A stretch of DNA of 64,000 nt from Phycisphaerales bacterium (GCA_016741915.1 JACVCS010000006.1:1-64000), one strand, 5' to 3'; positions 53,262 to 62,996 are shown, counted from the first letter of the stretch. Program-made: numbers and translations. The notes: generated by a model not told the origin, from the letters alone.

Positions 53262-53682
53262 GGACGGCTCCGTGGTGTGTCTCTCCGCTTACTCCGGTGC
53301 AAGCGGGATCAACGATACTTTGTTGCGCGCGCGTTTGTGCCAAGACGGCGCATTGGTTTGATGAAGCTTGTGTGAGTGAAGACACGATGAAGACCGCGCG
53401 AAGGCTTCGTGCGCCCCGCGCACGTTCGAAGTGAGCGCACGCCGTCATGCGCAGTGTGAACGTCGCGTGATCGCTTCATCAAGTTCTTCGCGTGCGCGAG
53501 TTCTGGAACAGGCCGTTCAGGCCGAAGATCGCGCCTTCCCCGCGCGGATGGCGCGTGAAGATTGCGCTGTGAAGAAACTCATCGTTCACCTTTGACGCAC
53601 CAGCCCACATACCACAGCATCTGTAAAGCCTTTGCTGAGCAAGGTCAGCCGGAGCTGTCCGTCACGCGCAGCGAGTGCGCGG
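53262..53682. other. Intergenic region upstream of the prepilin-type gene
   Basis: About 420 bases without a supported gene. Short open frames exist in several frames but none has a binding site. No clear regulatory motif is seen. Confidence 0.4.
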
Positions 53683-53713
53683 AAAAAACCCGCCGGAGAA
53701 GCTCGGCGGGGTT
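53683..53713 (-). terminator. Terminator of the di-heme peroxidase gene
   Basis: AACCCGCCG pairs with CGGCGGGGTT with one bulge, and six A on the left give a U-run on the minus strand. Confidence 0.8.
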
Positions 53714-53770
53714 CGTGTGGCTCTTGATGTCCGTTCGTTCAATCGAACGGTGATGCCCGGAGGCACACAC

Positions 53771-55789
53771 TCACTGGCACGACGTGAAGAACGCGTTGAA
53801 GAAGCAGTTGTAATCGCCCTCGTTCACGCCCGAGTTGTTGTTGACGAAGGTCGTGGCGGCCGTCAGGGGCGTGCCGTCATCGGCGGCGATGTCGCAGTTG
53901 ATCCCGCCCGCGAAGAAGCCGTCGGCGGCGAAGAACGCGTTGTAGTCGCCCTCGTTCACGCCGCTGTTCTCACGCCCGTTGCCGAACGGCGGCAGAGGGA
54001 TCCCGTTGTCCGCGGCGATATCCGCCGGGTTGCACGGCGCGGTGAAGCAGCCGGCGCTGCCGCAGAAGAGCGTCGCGCTGACGACGTTCGATCGGGCCTG
54101 TCCGAGCGGGGCGACGGGATCCACGACGAACCACTGCATGTAGATCGTTTGCCCGGGCTTCCACTGCCGCGGGTTCAGCGCCCAGTGCGCGGTGGCCATG
54201 CCATTGCCCGCACCGAGCCCCGTGGTGGTGTTCAGCGATGCGAAGAAGCTCGGGTTGATCCGCCCGTTGACCGGGGGCTGATCTGAGATCGCAAGCTGAG
54301 CGGCCGAACTGCCCAGCGCGTTGAAGAGCCCGACGCGGAACTCGAGGTTGCCGATCATCGGCGGGCTGACGGCGATCATCACGGGGAGGATGTTCCCACT
54401 GCCGGTCACGCCGCCGCCGAGGCTGGTGGGGCGATCGCCCGGGCGCTCCGCAAAGAGTGTGGGCTTGTCGAACGGGAAGGTCTGACTCGCCACGCGCGGG
54501 TCGGTCAGGGCGTTCTGGATGAAGTCCTGCAACGCGGCGGCGGAGGTCGGCGCGGGCGGCGGGGGCGACGGCGGCAGATTGATGTTCGCCACCACCGGGT
54601 CGAGGTTATCAGTAAACCGCGGTGCCGCACCGGGCAGACGTGCGTAGAAGCGGATCACATCGGTGAGGTTGTTGAACTGACCGTTGTGCATGAAGTTGCG
54701 CTTCAGCCCGGCGTTGCGCAGCGAAGGCACCTTGAACCGGCCGCGGTCAGCCGGGTTGTTCGTCACAAGCTGACGCCCGAGGTCTTCCGCCGGCGGACGC
54801 AGGCCGATATTGCGGAACGTGAAGTTCGAGAAGATCCCCGTACCAACCGTGTTCGGCGGCGCGGGCGGGCCCTGGAATGCGGTGTGGCAGACGTTGCACG
54901 CCGCACCGGGCGAGTTGAAGACGTTCATGCCCTGGATCTGCGCCTGCGTCATGGCGGTGGTCTCGCCCGCGACGAAGCGGTCGAAGGGCGACTGATCGCT
55001 GATCAGCGTGCGCTCATAGGTCGCAATCGCCAGGGCGATGCGCGCCGGGGTGATCTGCCGATCGCCGAAGGCCCGCAGGAAGAGATCCGGGTACGAAGGC
55101 CGATCCGCCAGCGCCGTCGCCACATCGCTGGGGATGCCGTTCGCCAGATTCAGCGGCATGCTCCGCGAGAGCTTCTCGGTCACCTCAGCCCAGTTCACGT
55201 TGTCGTGGGCCATCTCGATATCACTCAAGGGCGGGCCGACGGCCTGGCTCTCGAGCGCGCCGCCGTTGTTCAGGATCACCGCGTTGGTCAGCGGATCGCG
55301 GAACGTGCCCGTCGCGCGGCCGTCCCAGAAGTTCGTGGGCGAGTAGACCGCGTTGATCACCGGCATCGCCGTGCGGTTGGTCACCTGCGCGTTGACGCCG
55401 AAGATCGCGTCGCGCACATAGTCCTTTTCAGCGTTGGAGTTGATCACGCCGGGCGAGCCGAGGATGTCGTCGGCGGTGTTCAGCACCCCGTCGACGCCCG
55501 GGTGGCGACCTTCGCGAGCATCACCGCCCGCGCGGTTCGGCACGTGGCACGAGCCGCACGACATCGTGTTGCCCGTCGAGAGCTGCTCGTCCCAGAAGAG
55601 GATCTTGCCCAGCACACGCTTGTTCTCGGTGATCGGATTGCCGGGCGGCACGGGCACGGGCGGCAACGCCGCACTCACGCTCGAACCCGCGAGGGCCAAC
55701 AGCGTCACCAACCCCGCCGACACCCCACGCACCATCAAGGCGGTGGTCATCCCATCCCGCGGCTGACTCATGTTCGTCTGACTGTTCAT
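53771..55789 (-). CDS. Exported di-heme cytochrome c peroxidase/MauG-like protein with GC-type dockerin tail
   Basis: A 672-aa exported redox protein. The signal peptide ends GSSVSA near residue 40. Two c-heme sites are visible, CGSCH at 78-82 and CNVCH at 298-302, in the usual CCP order with LGKILFWDEQLS before the first and TAMPVINAVYSPTNFWDGR between them. KVPSLRNAGLKRNFMHNGQF supplies the Met/His ligand region after the second heme. A beta-rich domain (TFPFDKPTLF to QWFVVDPV) and a dockerin without inner Cys pairs follow, ending FFTSCQ. Its role would be peroxide reduction or oxidative modification outside the cytoplasm. AAGGAG lies nine bases before ATG 55789. Confidence 0.9.
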   Translation of the reverse strand: MNSQTNMSQPRDGMTTALMVRGVSAGLVTLLALAGSSVSAALPPVPVPPGNPITENKRVLGKILFWDEQLSTGNTMSCGSCHVPNRAGGDAREGRHPGVDGVLNTADDILGSPGVINSNAEKDYVRDAIFGVNAQVTNRTAMPVINAVYSPTNFWDGRATGTFRDPLTNAVILNNGGALESQAVGPPLSDIEMAHDNVNWAEVTEKLSRSMPLNLANGIPSDVATALADRPSYPDLFLRAFGDRQITPARIALAIATYERTLISDQSPFDRFVAGETTAMTQAQIQGMNVFNSPGAACNVCHTAFQGPPAPPNTVGTGIFSNFTFRNIGLRPPAEDLGRQLVTNNPADRGRFKVPSLRNAGLKRNFMHNGQFNNLTDVIRFYARLPGAAPRFTDNLDPVVANINLPPSPPPPAPTSAAALQDFIQNALTDPRVASQTFPFDKPTLFAERPGDRPTSLGGGVTGSGNILPVMIAVSPPMIGNLEFRVGLFNALGSSAAQLAISDQPPVNGRINPSFFASLNTTTGLGAGNGMATAHWALNPRQWKPGQTIYMQWFVVDPVAPLGQARSNVVSATLFCGSAGCFTAPCNPADIAADNGIPLPPFGNGRENSGVNEGDYNAFFAADGFFAGGINCDIAADDGTPLTAATTFVNNNSGVNEGDYNCFFNAFFTSCQ

Positions 55790-56021
55790 TCGGCGGCACT
55801 CCTTGTTCTTCCTTCGACCCTGAAAACCCCGGCCGAGCTGTTCGGTTCCGAGTTGGCCCGCCCCCTTGAACCTTCCGCGTACCCCACCATCTGCCAACCC
55901 CCGTCGCCGGGGGATCACCCGTTTATGAACTTCCCAGATTCACACACATTCCAGATACCCGGGCGTTTCACCGATGGTCGAGTATCGAAACGCCTCGCCA
56001 TTCAGGGTTATTGCACGCCCA

Positions 56022-56056
56022 AAGAAAAAACCCCGGACCTTTCGATCCGGGGCTTT
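56022..56056 (-). terminator. Conserved cassette terminator, copy 6
   Basis: CCCCGGA and TCCGGGG pair around CCTTTCGA. The stem is shortened by loss of the G pair, but six A on the left give a good U-run. Confidence 0.88.
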
Positions 56057-56145
56057 GTGCTTTTCAGAATCTCAGGACTTCGGACCGTGGCTTCGGGTCT
56101 TGACCCTCAGCCCTCGGCCCTCTTCCCTGGGCCCTTCCTCCTGCA
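56057..56145 (-). repeat. Dockerin-gene 3' cassette, copy 6 (heptad spacer)
   Basis: Decayed heptads of the TCAGCCC/TCGGCCC type follow the stop of the gene ending at 56146. The TTTTCAGAATCTCAGGA tract next to the terminator matches the other copies. The remaining gap, 55790-56021, holds the peroxidase promoter and no gene. Confidence 0.86.
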
Positions 56146-58320
56146 TCAGAGGCACGGCAGGAAGAGGTTGTTGAAGAAGCAGTTGTAGTCGCCTTCGTTC
56201 ACGCCGTTGTTCACGCAGCCCGGCGCCTGGGAGAGCGCGATGCCGTCGTCGCAGGCGATGTCGCACGTGCCGCCGACAGCCGCCAGACCCTGACCGGCCT
56301 GGAAGAAGAACCCGTCAGCCGCGAAGAAGGCGTTGTAGTCACCTTCGTTCGGCCCGGTGTTGCTGTTGACACAACCCGGAGCCGCGGCCAGCGGGATGCC
56401 GTCATCGCAGGCGATGTCCGCGGGGTTGCAGCCGCCGCTCGCCACTGGCGCCACGACGATCTTGAAGAAGGCCACGTCCCACGGGCCGGGGGTCGAAGCG
56501 GCGGTGATCACGTCGCCTTCGCTGTCGGTGATCTTGAAGCCAACGTTGGTCGGAGTCGCGTTGGGGCTCGAGTCGCCGCGGACGAGCACGCCGCCGAAGT
56601 CGCTCAGCGGACCGCCGCGCCAGCGGTCATCGGTCGGGCTGGTGACGTTGGTCGCCAGGTTGTACTCCGCGATGGCGAGGTAGTACGTACCGGCGGTGAA
56701 GGTGCGGGTGAGCTTCGAGCCGAGGCTGCTGCCCGGCGAGGGCTCGTCGTCGTTGATGAAGTCGCTGAAGACCTTGAAGTTGGAATCCAGGATGATCATG
56801 TCCGTGTCGGTTTGCGAGGTGCCGGTTTGACCGACGGTGTTGATCGTGATCGTGCCCGGACGCAGCGTGCGGGCCAGATCCACCGGCGTCACGTCCGAGG
56901 AGGTCATCTGCACGCGGTAGTCGGTCACGGCCTGCGGAACGCCCGACACGCGGACGTACACGTTCGCGTCGTCAGCCGCAACCGGGTTGCCCAGGGTGTA
57001 GAACTGAACGTGCTTGTCGGTGATGGCACCGGGGAGGAACGAGGTGTTCTCGAGCACCGAGAGCGTGGCGGGGGTCGCCGCACCGGCGGTCTGCCCGATG
57101 CCCAGGATCTCGATGTTGTTCGTGCCGGTGAAGGTGAAGTTGCGGAGCTGGTGTTTGACGATCCGCGCCGGGCCCGCCGCGACGTTCGCCTTGACCTTGA
57201 AGATGTCGACGGAGGTCAGACCCGGGGTCAGCGTGTCGGACCCGGTGCTGTTGCCGCAGATCACCTGGCCCGCGTTGAGCGTGACCACGTTCGAGGCGGC
57301 CTTGCTGTCGTTGGGCTCGGTCTCGGACGTCGTGCAGGCCGGCAGCGGCGCCACGCGATCAGCGCGGAGCTGGTACCGCTTCTCTGCCGAGCCCAGCGCC
57401 GTCGTGCCCGTGCGGCCGACAACGACGTAGTAGCTCTTCGACGCGTCGAGCTCAACGGGGATGCCCAGCGCGCCGCCGGTGCAGGTCAGCGTCGAGCAGG
57501 CCACCTGCGTCAGCACGCCGCACGGATCAGCGGGGTTGTACTCGAAGATCCCGATGATGTTGTTCGAAACGCTGTTGATCGTCCCGCTGCTGGTACAGGT
57601 CTGGAAGCGGTACGGCGCGCTCGCCGGGGGCTGGAACTTGTACCAGATGGTCCGCGTGACGGCGGCGGCGGAGCAGCCAAAGGTCGGCTGACCGACGGCC
57701 GCGCTGCTGCCGGCAACCATGAGCACCGAGGGCAGGATCGTCGACGTGCCCGGGCCCGTCAGCGCGGTCGCGAGGTTCGGGGTGATGTCCGTCGCGGTGG
57801 CGCACGTCTCGTTGGGGATCGAGGGCGCCGCGGTGGAGAGCGTGACCGACAGGTTCGAGAGCTTTACCGCTGAACCCGAGGTCCAGCTCGTGCGGAAGGC
57901 GAGGAAGAGCGGCTTGACGCCGTCGGCGGCGAAGGCCGAGTCCATGTTCGCATCCCACAGGATCGTGCCCGGGGTGTTGCTGGCAAGGGCGGTGGTCGGC
58001 GCGGCGCCGCCGGTTGAGAAGTTGCTGTAGTAGCGGGTGGTGGCGCCGGGGACGGTCGTCACGCCGTTGACCGCGGCGCTGGTCAGCGCGGCGCGGATGT
58101 CGTTCTGGAACTGGTTGCTGGCAGCGTCAAAGGAGTAGTCAGCGCGGATCTGCACGAACCCGTACGACGCCGGCGGGATCGCCGGACCGTTCAGATCGAT
58201 CGACTGAAACTGCCCGTTGATCGGGACGGTGTAAGGCCCGGCGAACGGACCAGCGGTGTACTGCGCGAGCGCGGGAGAAACACACATTGCCGCGGCCGCC
58301 AACGCGAGAAGCTTCTTCAT
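56146..58320 (-). CDS. Exported PPC/DVUA0089-like protein with GC-type dockerin tail
   Basis: A 724-aa secreted protein with the same plan as the gene at 23969. The signal peptide ends VSPALAQ near residue 20. An AGPFAGPYTVP domain follows, then a PPC domain (ETCATATDI ... TIWYKFQPP ... SYYVVVGRTG), then an ETEPNDSKAASN module with LTRTFTAGTYYLAIAEY. The dockerin has CVN instead of CTN after each PG, but both inner Cys pairs are kept; it ends LPCL. AGGAG lies six bases before ATG 58320. It is probably a surface-displayed binding protein. Confidence 0.85.
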   Translation of the reverse strand: MKKLLALAAAAMCVSPALAQYTAGPFAGPYTVPINGQFQSIDLNGPAIPPASYGFVQIRADYSFDAASNQFQNDIRAALTSAAVNGVTTVPGATTRYYSNFSTGGAAPTTALASNTPGTILWDANMDSAFAADGVKPLFLAFRTSWTSGSAVKLSNLSVTLSTAAPSIPNETCATATDITPNLATALTGPGTSTILPSVLMVAGSSAAVGQPTFGCSAAAVTRTIWYKFQPPASAPYRFQTCTSSGTINSVSNNIIGIFEYNPADPCGVLTQVACSTLTCTGGALGIPVELDASKSYYVVVGRTGTTALGSAEKRYQLRADRVAPLPACTTSETEPNDSKAASNVVTLNAGQVICGNSTGSDTLTPGLTSVDIFKVKANVAAGPARIVKHQLRNFTFTGTNNIEILGIGQTAGAATPATLSVLENTSFLPGAITDKHVQFYTLGNPVAADDANVYVRVSGVPQAVTDYRVQMTSSDVTPVDLARTLRPGTITINTVGQTGTSQTDTDMIILDSNFKVFSDFINDDEPSPGSSLGSKLTRTFTAGTYYLAIAEYNLATNVTSPTDDRWRGGPLSDFGGVLVRGDSSPNATPTNVGFKITDSEGDVITAASTPGPWDVAFFKIVVAPVASGGCNPADIACDDGIPLAAAPGCVNSNTGPNEGDYNAFFAADGFFFQAGQGLAAVGGTCDIACDDGIALSQAPGCVNNGVNEGDYNCFFNNLFLPCL

Positions 58321-58612
58321 TCGAGTCTCCTGGAAATGTTCACCCTACCCGCCGAGGTCGCAACGCAGGCCGACCCTCCACCGGTCGGTTGCTTCGTTCT
58401 ACCCACGACTTGAAACGCTCGGCTTCCGTCAGAACAAAGTAAGCCAACTTCGCCCAAGTTCCACACGGATTTACCCCTGTCCGGCCCAAGTCAGCCAAAA
58501 CCGGTAAGAACAACCAAGGGGAAACCCTATACTTCTGAGTCCGCCTTCGACCCGCTCGGTCCGTATTCAAGAATACCAAACAAAATACAGATAGAGCCTC
58601 CCGCCCGATCCA

Positions 58613-58647
58613 CAAAAAAAGCCCCAGACCTTTCGATCCGGGGCTTT
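58613..58647 (-). terminator. Conserved cassette terminator, copy 7
   Basis: AAAGCCCCAGA pairs with TCCGGGGCTTT with one A-C mismatch around CCTTTCGA; seven A on the left give a strong U-run. Confidence 0.88.
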
Positions 58648-58736
58648 GTGCTTTTCAGATTCTTCGGATTCAGGCTTTCGGCTTCAGGTTTTCACCCTCA
58701 AACCTCGGCCCTCATCCCTCGGCCCTTCTTCCTGCA
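58648..58736 (-). repeat. Dockerin-gene 3' cassette, copy 7 (heptad spacer)
   Basis: TCGGCCC and TCATCCC heptads lie next to the stop at 58737, then GGCTTCA and TTCAGG-type heptads lead to the terminator. The remaining gap, 58321-58612, holds the promoter of the gene starting at 58320, with GGGGAAACCC at 58518, and no gene. Confidence 0.88.
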
Positions 58737-61010
58737 TCACACGCAGGGGAGGAAGAGGTTGTTGAAGAAGCAGTTGAAGTCTCCCTCGTTGACACCGTTG
58801 TTGGTGCAGCCGGGGTTGCCTGCCAGCGGATCACCGCTATCGCAAGCGATGTCGCAGAACGAGCCGATGGCCGCGGGGCCCTGACCGGCCTGGAAGAAGA
58901 AGCCATCCGCAGCGAAGAAGGCGTTGTAGTCACCCTCGTTCGGCCCGAGGTTGCTGTTGGTGCAGCCAGGGTCCTGAGCGAGCGGAACACCGCTATCACA
59001 GGCGATGTCGGCCGGGTTGCAGCCGCCGACCTGCGGGGGAGCGTAAAGCGTGACGTACTGGTTGCCGGCGATGGCGGAGAAGTCCACGGCGCGGGGATCG
59101 CCGAGGTTGCCGTTGCCGCTGGGCAGGCCGCCCAGGACCTGGTTGGAGACGAAGGTGAAGTCGTTGTTGTTCACGAAGCCCGCCAGGCGGATGCGCGGGA
59201 TGTTGTTCAGGTCGGTGACCCCCAGCTCGCTGAGCGCAATAGCGATCTCGGTGCCCGTGCTGACGGCCTCGGCCGCGGCCTGGTCGGCCACCGTGTCGGT
59301 GACGCCCAGCACGTTCGAGTTGTCGATCGACGCGAGCACCTTGCCGCCGGCCACCGAGGCGAGGTTGTTGTTCAGCCAGGGGAAGAACGACCCGGCGTTG
59401 GCGCTCTGATCGATGTTGTCAGCCAGCGAACGCGGGGCGTAGTTCGTGTAGATGTTGTCCAGCCCGCCCACGGGGGGGTTGGTCTGCTGATCGGCGCGGT
59501 TGCCGTCATAGCTGATGACCGGGTAACGGCTCTTGCGGCCGCCGTCGAAGGCACCGTAGTCCAGGGCCTTACCGCCCGTGTTGCCGTTCACGGCCGTCTG
59601 ACGACGACCCGACGCGCGGAGGACCGCACCGTCGAGGAAGACGCTGGCGGGGTTCGCGGAGTTGTTGATCGAGAGGAAGTACGAAGCCTCGAAGCCGTCG
59701 TCGAACTTCAGACCGTTGGTCGCCAGCGAGGGATCGGTCCCGGCGGGGGTGGTGCCCATCTTCTGGAGGGAGTTGAAGGCGATGTCCGGGTTGGGACGGA
59801 AGGAAAGGTTGTTCGAGTCGCCCGCGGCGCGGAGGCGGTTCTGACCCGCCACACCGTCGACCGCGAAGAAGAGGTTGAACTTGTTGAAGTTCGTCTCGAG
59901 GTTGCCGGTGACCAGGACGTAGAGCTTGTCGCCCGAGATCTTGGAGTACACGGCATCAACCTCAGAACCCGCGGCGCGGTCCGGGTGCGGGCGGACGACG
60001 AAGTTGCCGGTGTTGCCACCGACAACGCCCGCGGTGTTGGAGTTGTCGATCGAAGCGCGGATGACGGGACAGAAGGCGTCGCCGCCGGTCAGCGTGCCGA
60101 CGGTGTTGCCGTAGCCCGCGGTGCCGCAATAGAAGAACGACCCGAACCCGCCCGACGGGAGGGTGCAGTAGTCAACATAGAACGCGGCGGGGTTGCCGCC
60201 GCCGTTGACGTTGATCCAGAAGTCGGGCTCGAAGCCGGTGTCGAAGGTCAGACCAGCGCCGGAGGCGTCGTTGTCGGAGAGGCGCGCCGGGCCGTTGGGG
60301 TTGCCGGTGAGCTTGTTCTGCCCGTCACCCGCGACGGTGTCGAGGTAGACCTGCAGCTTGTTGAAGTTCGCTTCGAGGTTGCCCGCGACGAAGATGTGCA
60401 GGTTGGTCCCGCTGACGACGGCGTAGACAGCGTCGATCTCGGAGCCGCCGCCGCCGACCGCGGTCGCGGTGTTGTTGTTGCCGAACGACGTGCCGCAGGT
60501 CTGCAGCGAGCCGGGGATGAACGCGCCGTAGGAGGCGTCGAGCTGACCGTCGATGGTCGGGGCGGTCGCGACGACGGCGGGGGTGAAGGTGATGTACTGG
60601 TTGCCCGGGAAGGCGGCGGTGTTGAGGTTCACTTCGCGCGGGTCGCCCGGGTTCTCGGAGTTCTCAGCCAGCGGGCCGGCGAACTGGTTGGAGAGGAAGT
60701 CCTGGTTGCCGCTGATGACGAAGGCGCAGAGCTTCAACGGGGTGCCGGGGACATAGTTACCGATGTCAGCCAGCGGGATGGCGATCTCGATGCCGCGGTT
60801 CACGGCCGCGGGATCACCCAGCGGAGCGCCGCTGAGGGTCAGGGCGGTGCTGTCACCGAACTGCGTGGGGTTGGTGGTGTTGACCCACTTCGCCGGGCCG
60901 TAGTTGTCGGTGCCCTTCCGGCCGTCGATGACGGGGGTTTGGGCGAAGGCAAGGCTGCCGGCCAGCGTGCAAAGCAGGGCGGCGGAGTACAAGGCTTGAC
61001 GGGTCTTCAT
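58737..61010 (-). CDS. Large exported beta-rich protein with GC-type dockerin tail
   Basis: A 757-aa secreted protein. The signal peptide ends GSLAFAQ near residue 23. The rest is repetitive: PVIDGRKGTDNYG and PTIDGQLDASYGAF starts, two SEIDAVYAVVSG/SEVDAVYSKISG segments each followed by LEANFNK/LETNFNK, and two EIAIPLADIG/EIAIALSELG segments with a later D-P-R-x-V-(D/N) and GNQY(I/V)T. This suggests duplicated carbohydrate-binding-like jelly rolls (CBM9-like VIDG openings), though I cannot prove sugar binding. The dockerin reads IACDSG and PGCTN and ends LPCV. AGGGAG lies eight bases before ATG 61010. Confidence 0.85.
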   Translation of the reverse strand: MKTRQALYSAALLCTLAGSLAFAQTPVIDGRKGTDNYGPAKWVNTTNPTQFGDSTALTLSGAPLGDPAAVNRGIEIAIPLADIGNYVPGTPLKLCAFVISGNQDFLSNQFAGPLAENSENPGDPREVNLNTAAFPGNQYITFTPAVVATAPTIDGQLDASYGAFIPGSLQTCGTSFGNNNTATAVGGGGSEIDAVYAVVSGTNLHIFVAGNLEANFNKLQVYLDTVAGDGQNKLTGNPNGPARLSDNDASGAGLTFDTGFEPDFWINVNGGGNPAAFYVDYCTLPSGGFGSFFYCGTAGYGNTVGTLTGGDAFCPVIRASIDNSNTAGVVGGNTGNFVVRPHPDRAAGSEVDAVYSKISGDKLYVLVTGNLETNFNKFNLFFAVDGVAGQNRLRAAGDSNNLSFRPNPDIAFNSLQKMGTTPAGTDPSLATNGLKFDDGFEASYFLSINNSANPASVFLDGAVLRASGRRQTAVNGNTGGKALDYGAFDGGRKSRYPVISYDGNRADQQTNPPVGGLDNIYTNYAPRSLADNIDQSANAGSFFPWLNNNLASVAGGKVLASIDNSNVLGVTDTVADQAAAEAVSTGTEIAIALSELGVTDLNNIPRIRLAGFVNNNDFTFVSNQVLGGLPSGNGNLGDPRAVDFSAIAGNQYVTLYAPPQVGGCNPADIACDSGVPLAQDPGCTNSNLGPNEGDYNAFFAADGFFFQAGQGPAAIGSFCDIACDSGDPLAGNPGCTNNGVNEGDFNCFFNNLFLPCV

Positions 61011-61700
61011 GACAACAACTCCCTGAGTGAGTGAAATGTGAAACGGAACGAACCGAACCACACGCAGTCCAGACACCGCACCACGCGCCTCCCCCACGCG
61101 ATGCGGAGGAACGGCGAGCGGACATACCGTGCTGGCGTTCTGCGAACCAACCAAAGTCTACATGATCGTCCTGAAAAACCAGAGGAATTCTTCGGAATCC
61201 GAAGGTTGGCACTGGAGCCATCGACCGCATTCATGCCCAAGTCGAAGGTGGGTTTGGGGAACTTCACGCCGCCGCGGGCGACCCGAACAGGGGAGGTCAC
61301 CCCGACACGGGCTCGGACTCGCCTCGGGGGAACCTGTGCGGTTGTGGGGATGAATGGTTGAAACTGGGCGACGAGGCGAGGGCGGCGCAGCCGAAGACGC
61401 GCGAACGGTGGGTCGCGGCGGGATAGTTCTAGAAGACTTGACTTTGCGGTCGATTTCGCATCGCGAGTCTGAAATCGAACACGTGTTTGCCGAGCGAAAT
61501 CGCCAGATTCAAAGACCGGTGCACCCGCGCGAGGTTTTTCCACGAAAAGCCTCGGTGACCCTTTGCAGGAATCGAGCGCAGACCCGATAATGGTGGTCCG
61601 CCCCGGTTCTTCTTCAGGGGTGGCCCGGTGATGGTGGGCGAAGATTTGTTTCCCGCCGACGCACTCCGGGGTGATCGCTGAACCACAAGGACCCGTGCGC
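61011..61700. other. Long intergenic region between divergent genes
   Basis: About 690 bases without a supported gene; the long minus-strand frame over 61007-61702 has no start signal or domain. It must hold the promoters of the dockerin gene at 61010 and the prepilin-type gene at 61701. GGAATTCTTCGGAATCC near 61180 contains an imperfect inverted repeat. Confidence 0.4.
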
Positions 61701-62702
61701 ATGCAAGCCCGACATCAACGTCAAGCCGTTCCGACGTGTCAACGCGTTTCGACGTTTGGTTTCACGCTGATCGAACTGCTGGTGGTGATCGCCATCATCG
61801 CGTTGCTGGTGGGCATCCTGCTCCCCGCGCTGGGCAAGGCGCGCAACGCCGCCCGCATCAGCGCCTGCGGCAGCGGCACGAAGCAGATCGGCGTGGCGAT
61901 GACGCTCTACGCCAACGACTTCAAGAGCGCGTTCCCGATGTTCCCGTTTGATCCGGGCAACGCCAACGATCCGGGCAGGATCGACTGGACCAACCCCGTT
62001 CAGCAGAACCGCTCGCTCTCAAACCAGTTCCGTCACGGCGGGCTGGCCGGGATGTTCAGCGTGTACCAGAACGGCGACGGTACCGATCGCGGCTTCCGCG
62101 GCGGCACGGACGAGCTCACCGCGCGGTACTGGCCTGTTTCCAGCAGCGCTCCGCCCTCGGCGCAGTCCGGGCTCGACAAGCCGCTGCTCCGCGGATACCT
62201 CGAAGGCCTGCAGGTGCTCGTCTGTCCGGCTGATCGCGAGGATCGTTACTTCGGCTTCCCGTACACCCCCGGCGCCCCGCCCGTGCAGGCCGCGAAGTTC
62301 AAGGTCCCCACCCCGCCCACGCAAGAGTCGGAGGTTGTGAACTACAACCTCAGCTACATGTACATCGCGGGGTTCAAGACCGACGAGATCTATCTGCCCA
62401 AGCCCGCGCCGCTGTGGGGGGACGAGACCAACGGCTGCGATCTCTCCACCCGTTCGTGGTACGGCGCCAGTTCAGGCAACCCGAATACCACCGAGGCCAC
62501 GGCCGCCCAGACGCAGGCCGGGTTCTACGGCCCGTTCGATAACCACGGCCGCGACGGTGCAAACTGGGTCTTCACCGACGGGCACACCGAGTTCCTGAAG
62601 GGCAACATCCACGAAGAGTTTTTCACCACGAACACGGCGAAGGGCCAGTCGGTCAACAGCGTCGATCCCAACCGTTCGCGTCGGACGCAGACGCTGGACT
62701 GA
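61701..62702 (+). CDS. Prepilin-type protein with ANWVFTDGH tail motif
   Basis: A 333-aa protein of the same family as the one at 52215. The leader [24 protein letters not shown] at residues 21-44 has the Glu at +5 after the predicted cleavage site; the Gly before it fits prepilin peptidase. The C-terminal part has [20 protein letters not shown], the H-x-DG pattern. CPADRED and NYNLSYMYI segments are typical of the planctomycete pseudopilin-like family. ATG 61701 is preferred to 61671 because the shorter leader is normal. It would be assembled or anchored in the inner membrane and face the periplasm. Confidence 0.87.
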   Translation: MQARHQRQAVPTCQRVSTFGFTLIELLVVIAIIALLVGILLPALGKARNAARISACGSGTKQIGVAMTLYANDFKSAFPMFPFDPGNANDPGRIDWTNPVQQNRSLSNQFRHGGLAGMFSVYQNGDGTDRGFRGGTDELTARYWPVSSSAPPSAQSGLDKPLLRGYLEGLQVLVCPADREDRYFGFPYTPGAPPVQAAKFKVPTPPTQESEVVNYNLSYMYIAGFKTDEIYLPKPAPLWGDETNGCDLSTRSWYGASSGNPNTTEATAAQTQAGFYGPFDNHGRDGANWVFTDGHTEFLKGNIHEEFFTTNTAKGQSVNSVDPNRSRRTQTLD

Positions 62703-62996
62703 TCGTCGCTTCGCGTGCAAGCCATCGGTCACACCGCAACGTGCCCCGCCTCTTTGCGTGGTTTCGTGACGGCTGTAACCGACGGTTCTGCGTGCGGGGT
62801 TCGTCTGAAACTCCTGACTCGTTCGTGCCAAGCATGACCCGTGATCGAGTGCGGGGCGGCTGGTTCAGGTCGGTGAAGGGCGGTGCGACGCCCGTGTGTG
62901 TGTTTCGATATGATGGGCCCCGTCGCTTGAGTCGGAGCGCGGCCGGTCTTGCCCCCGATGTACTTTGTCGGTGGGCGCTCGCTGGAGGGTATTGGT
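62703..62996. other. Intergenic region before the permease gene
   Basis: About 290 bases without a clear gene. GGAGGG at 62984-62989 is the likely ribosome binding site of the permease. An in-frame ATG at 62958 has no binding site. Confidence 0.45.

Noticed and set aside
32092-61010. The possibility that the dockerin block is a phage or integrative element
   Set aside because: No integrase, transposase, attachment site or tRNA boundary is visible, and codon use looks like the flanks.
61007-61702. A 231-codon minus-strand open frame in the long gap before the prepilin-type gene
   Set aside because: No ribosome binding site, no recognisable domain and an Arg/Pro-rich composition; it also spans both expected promoters.
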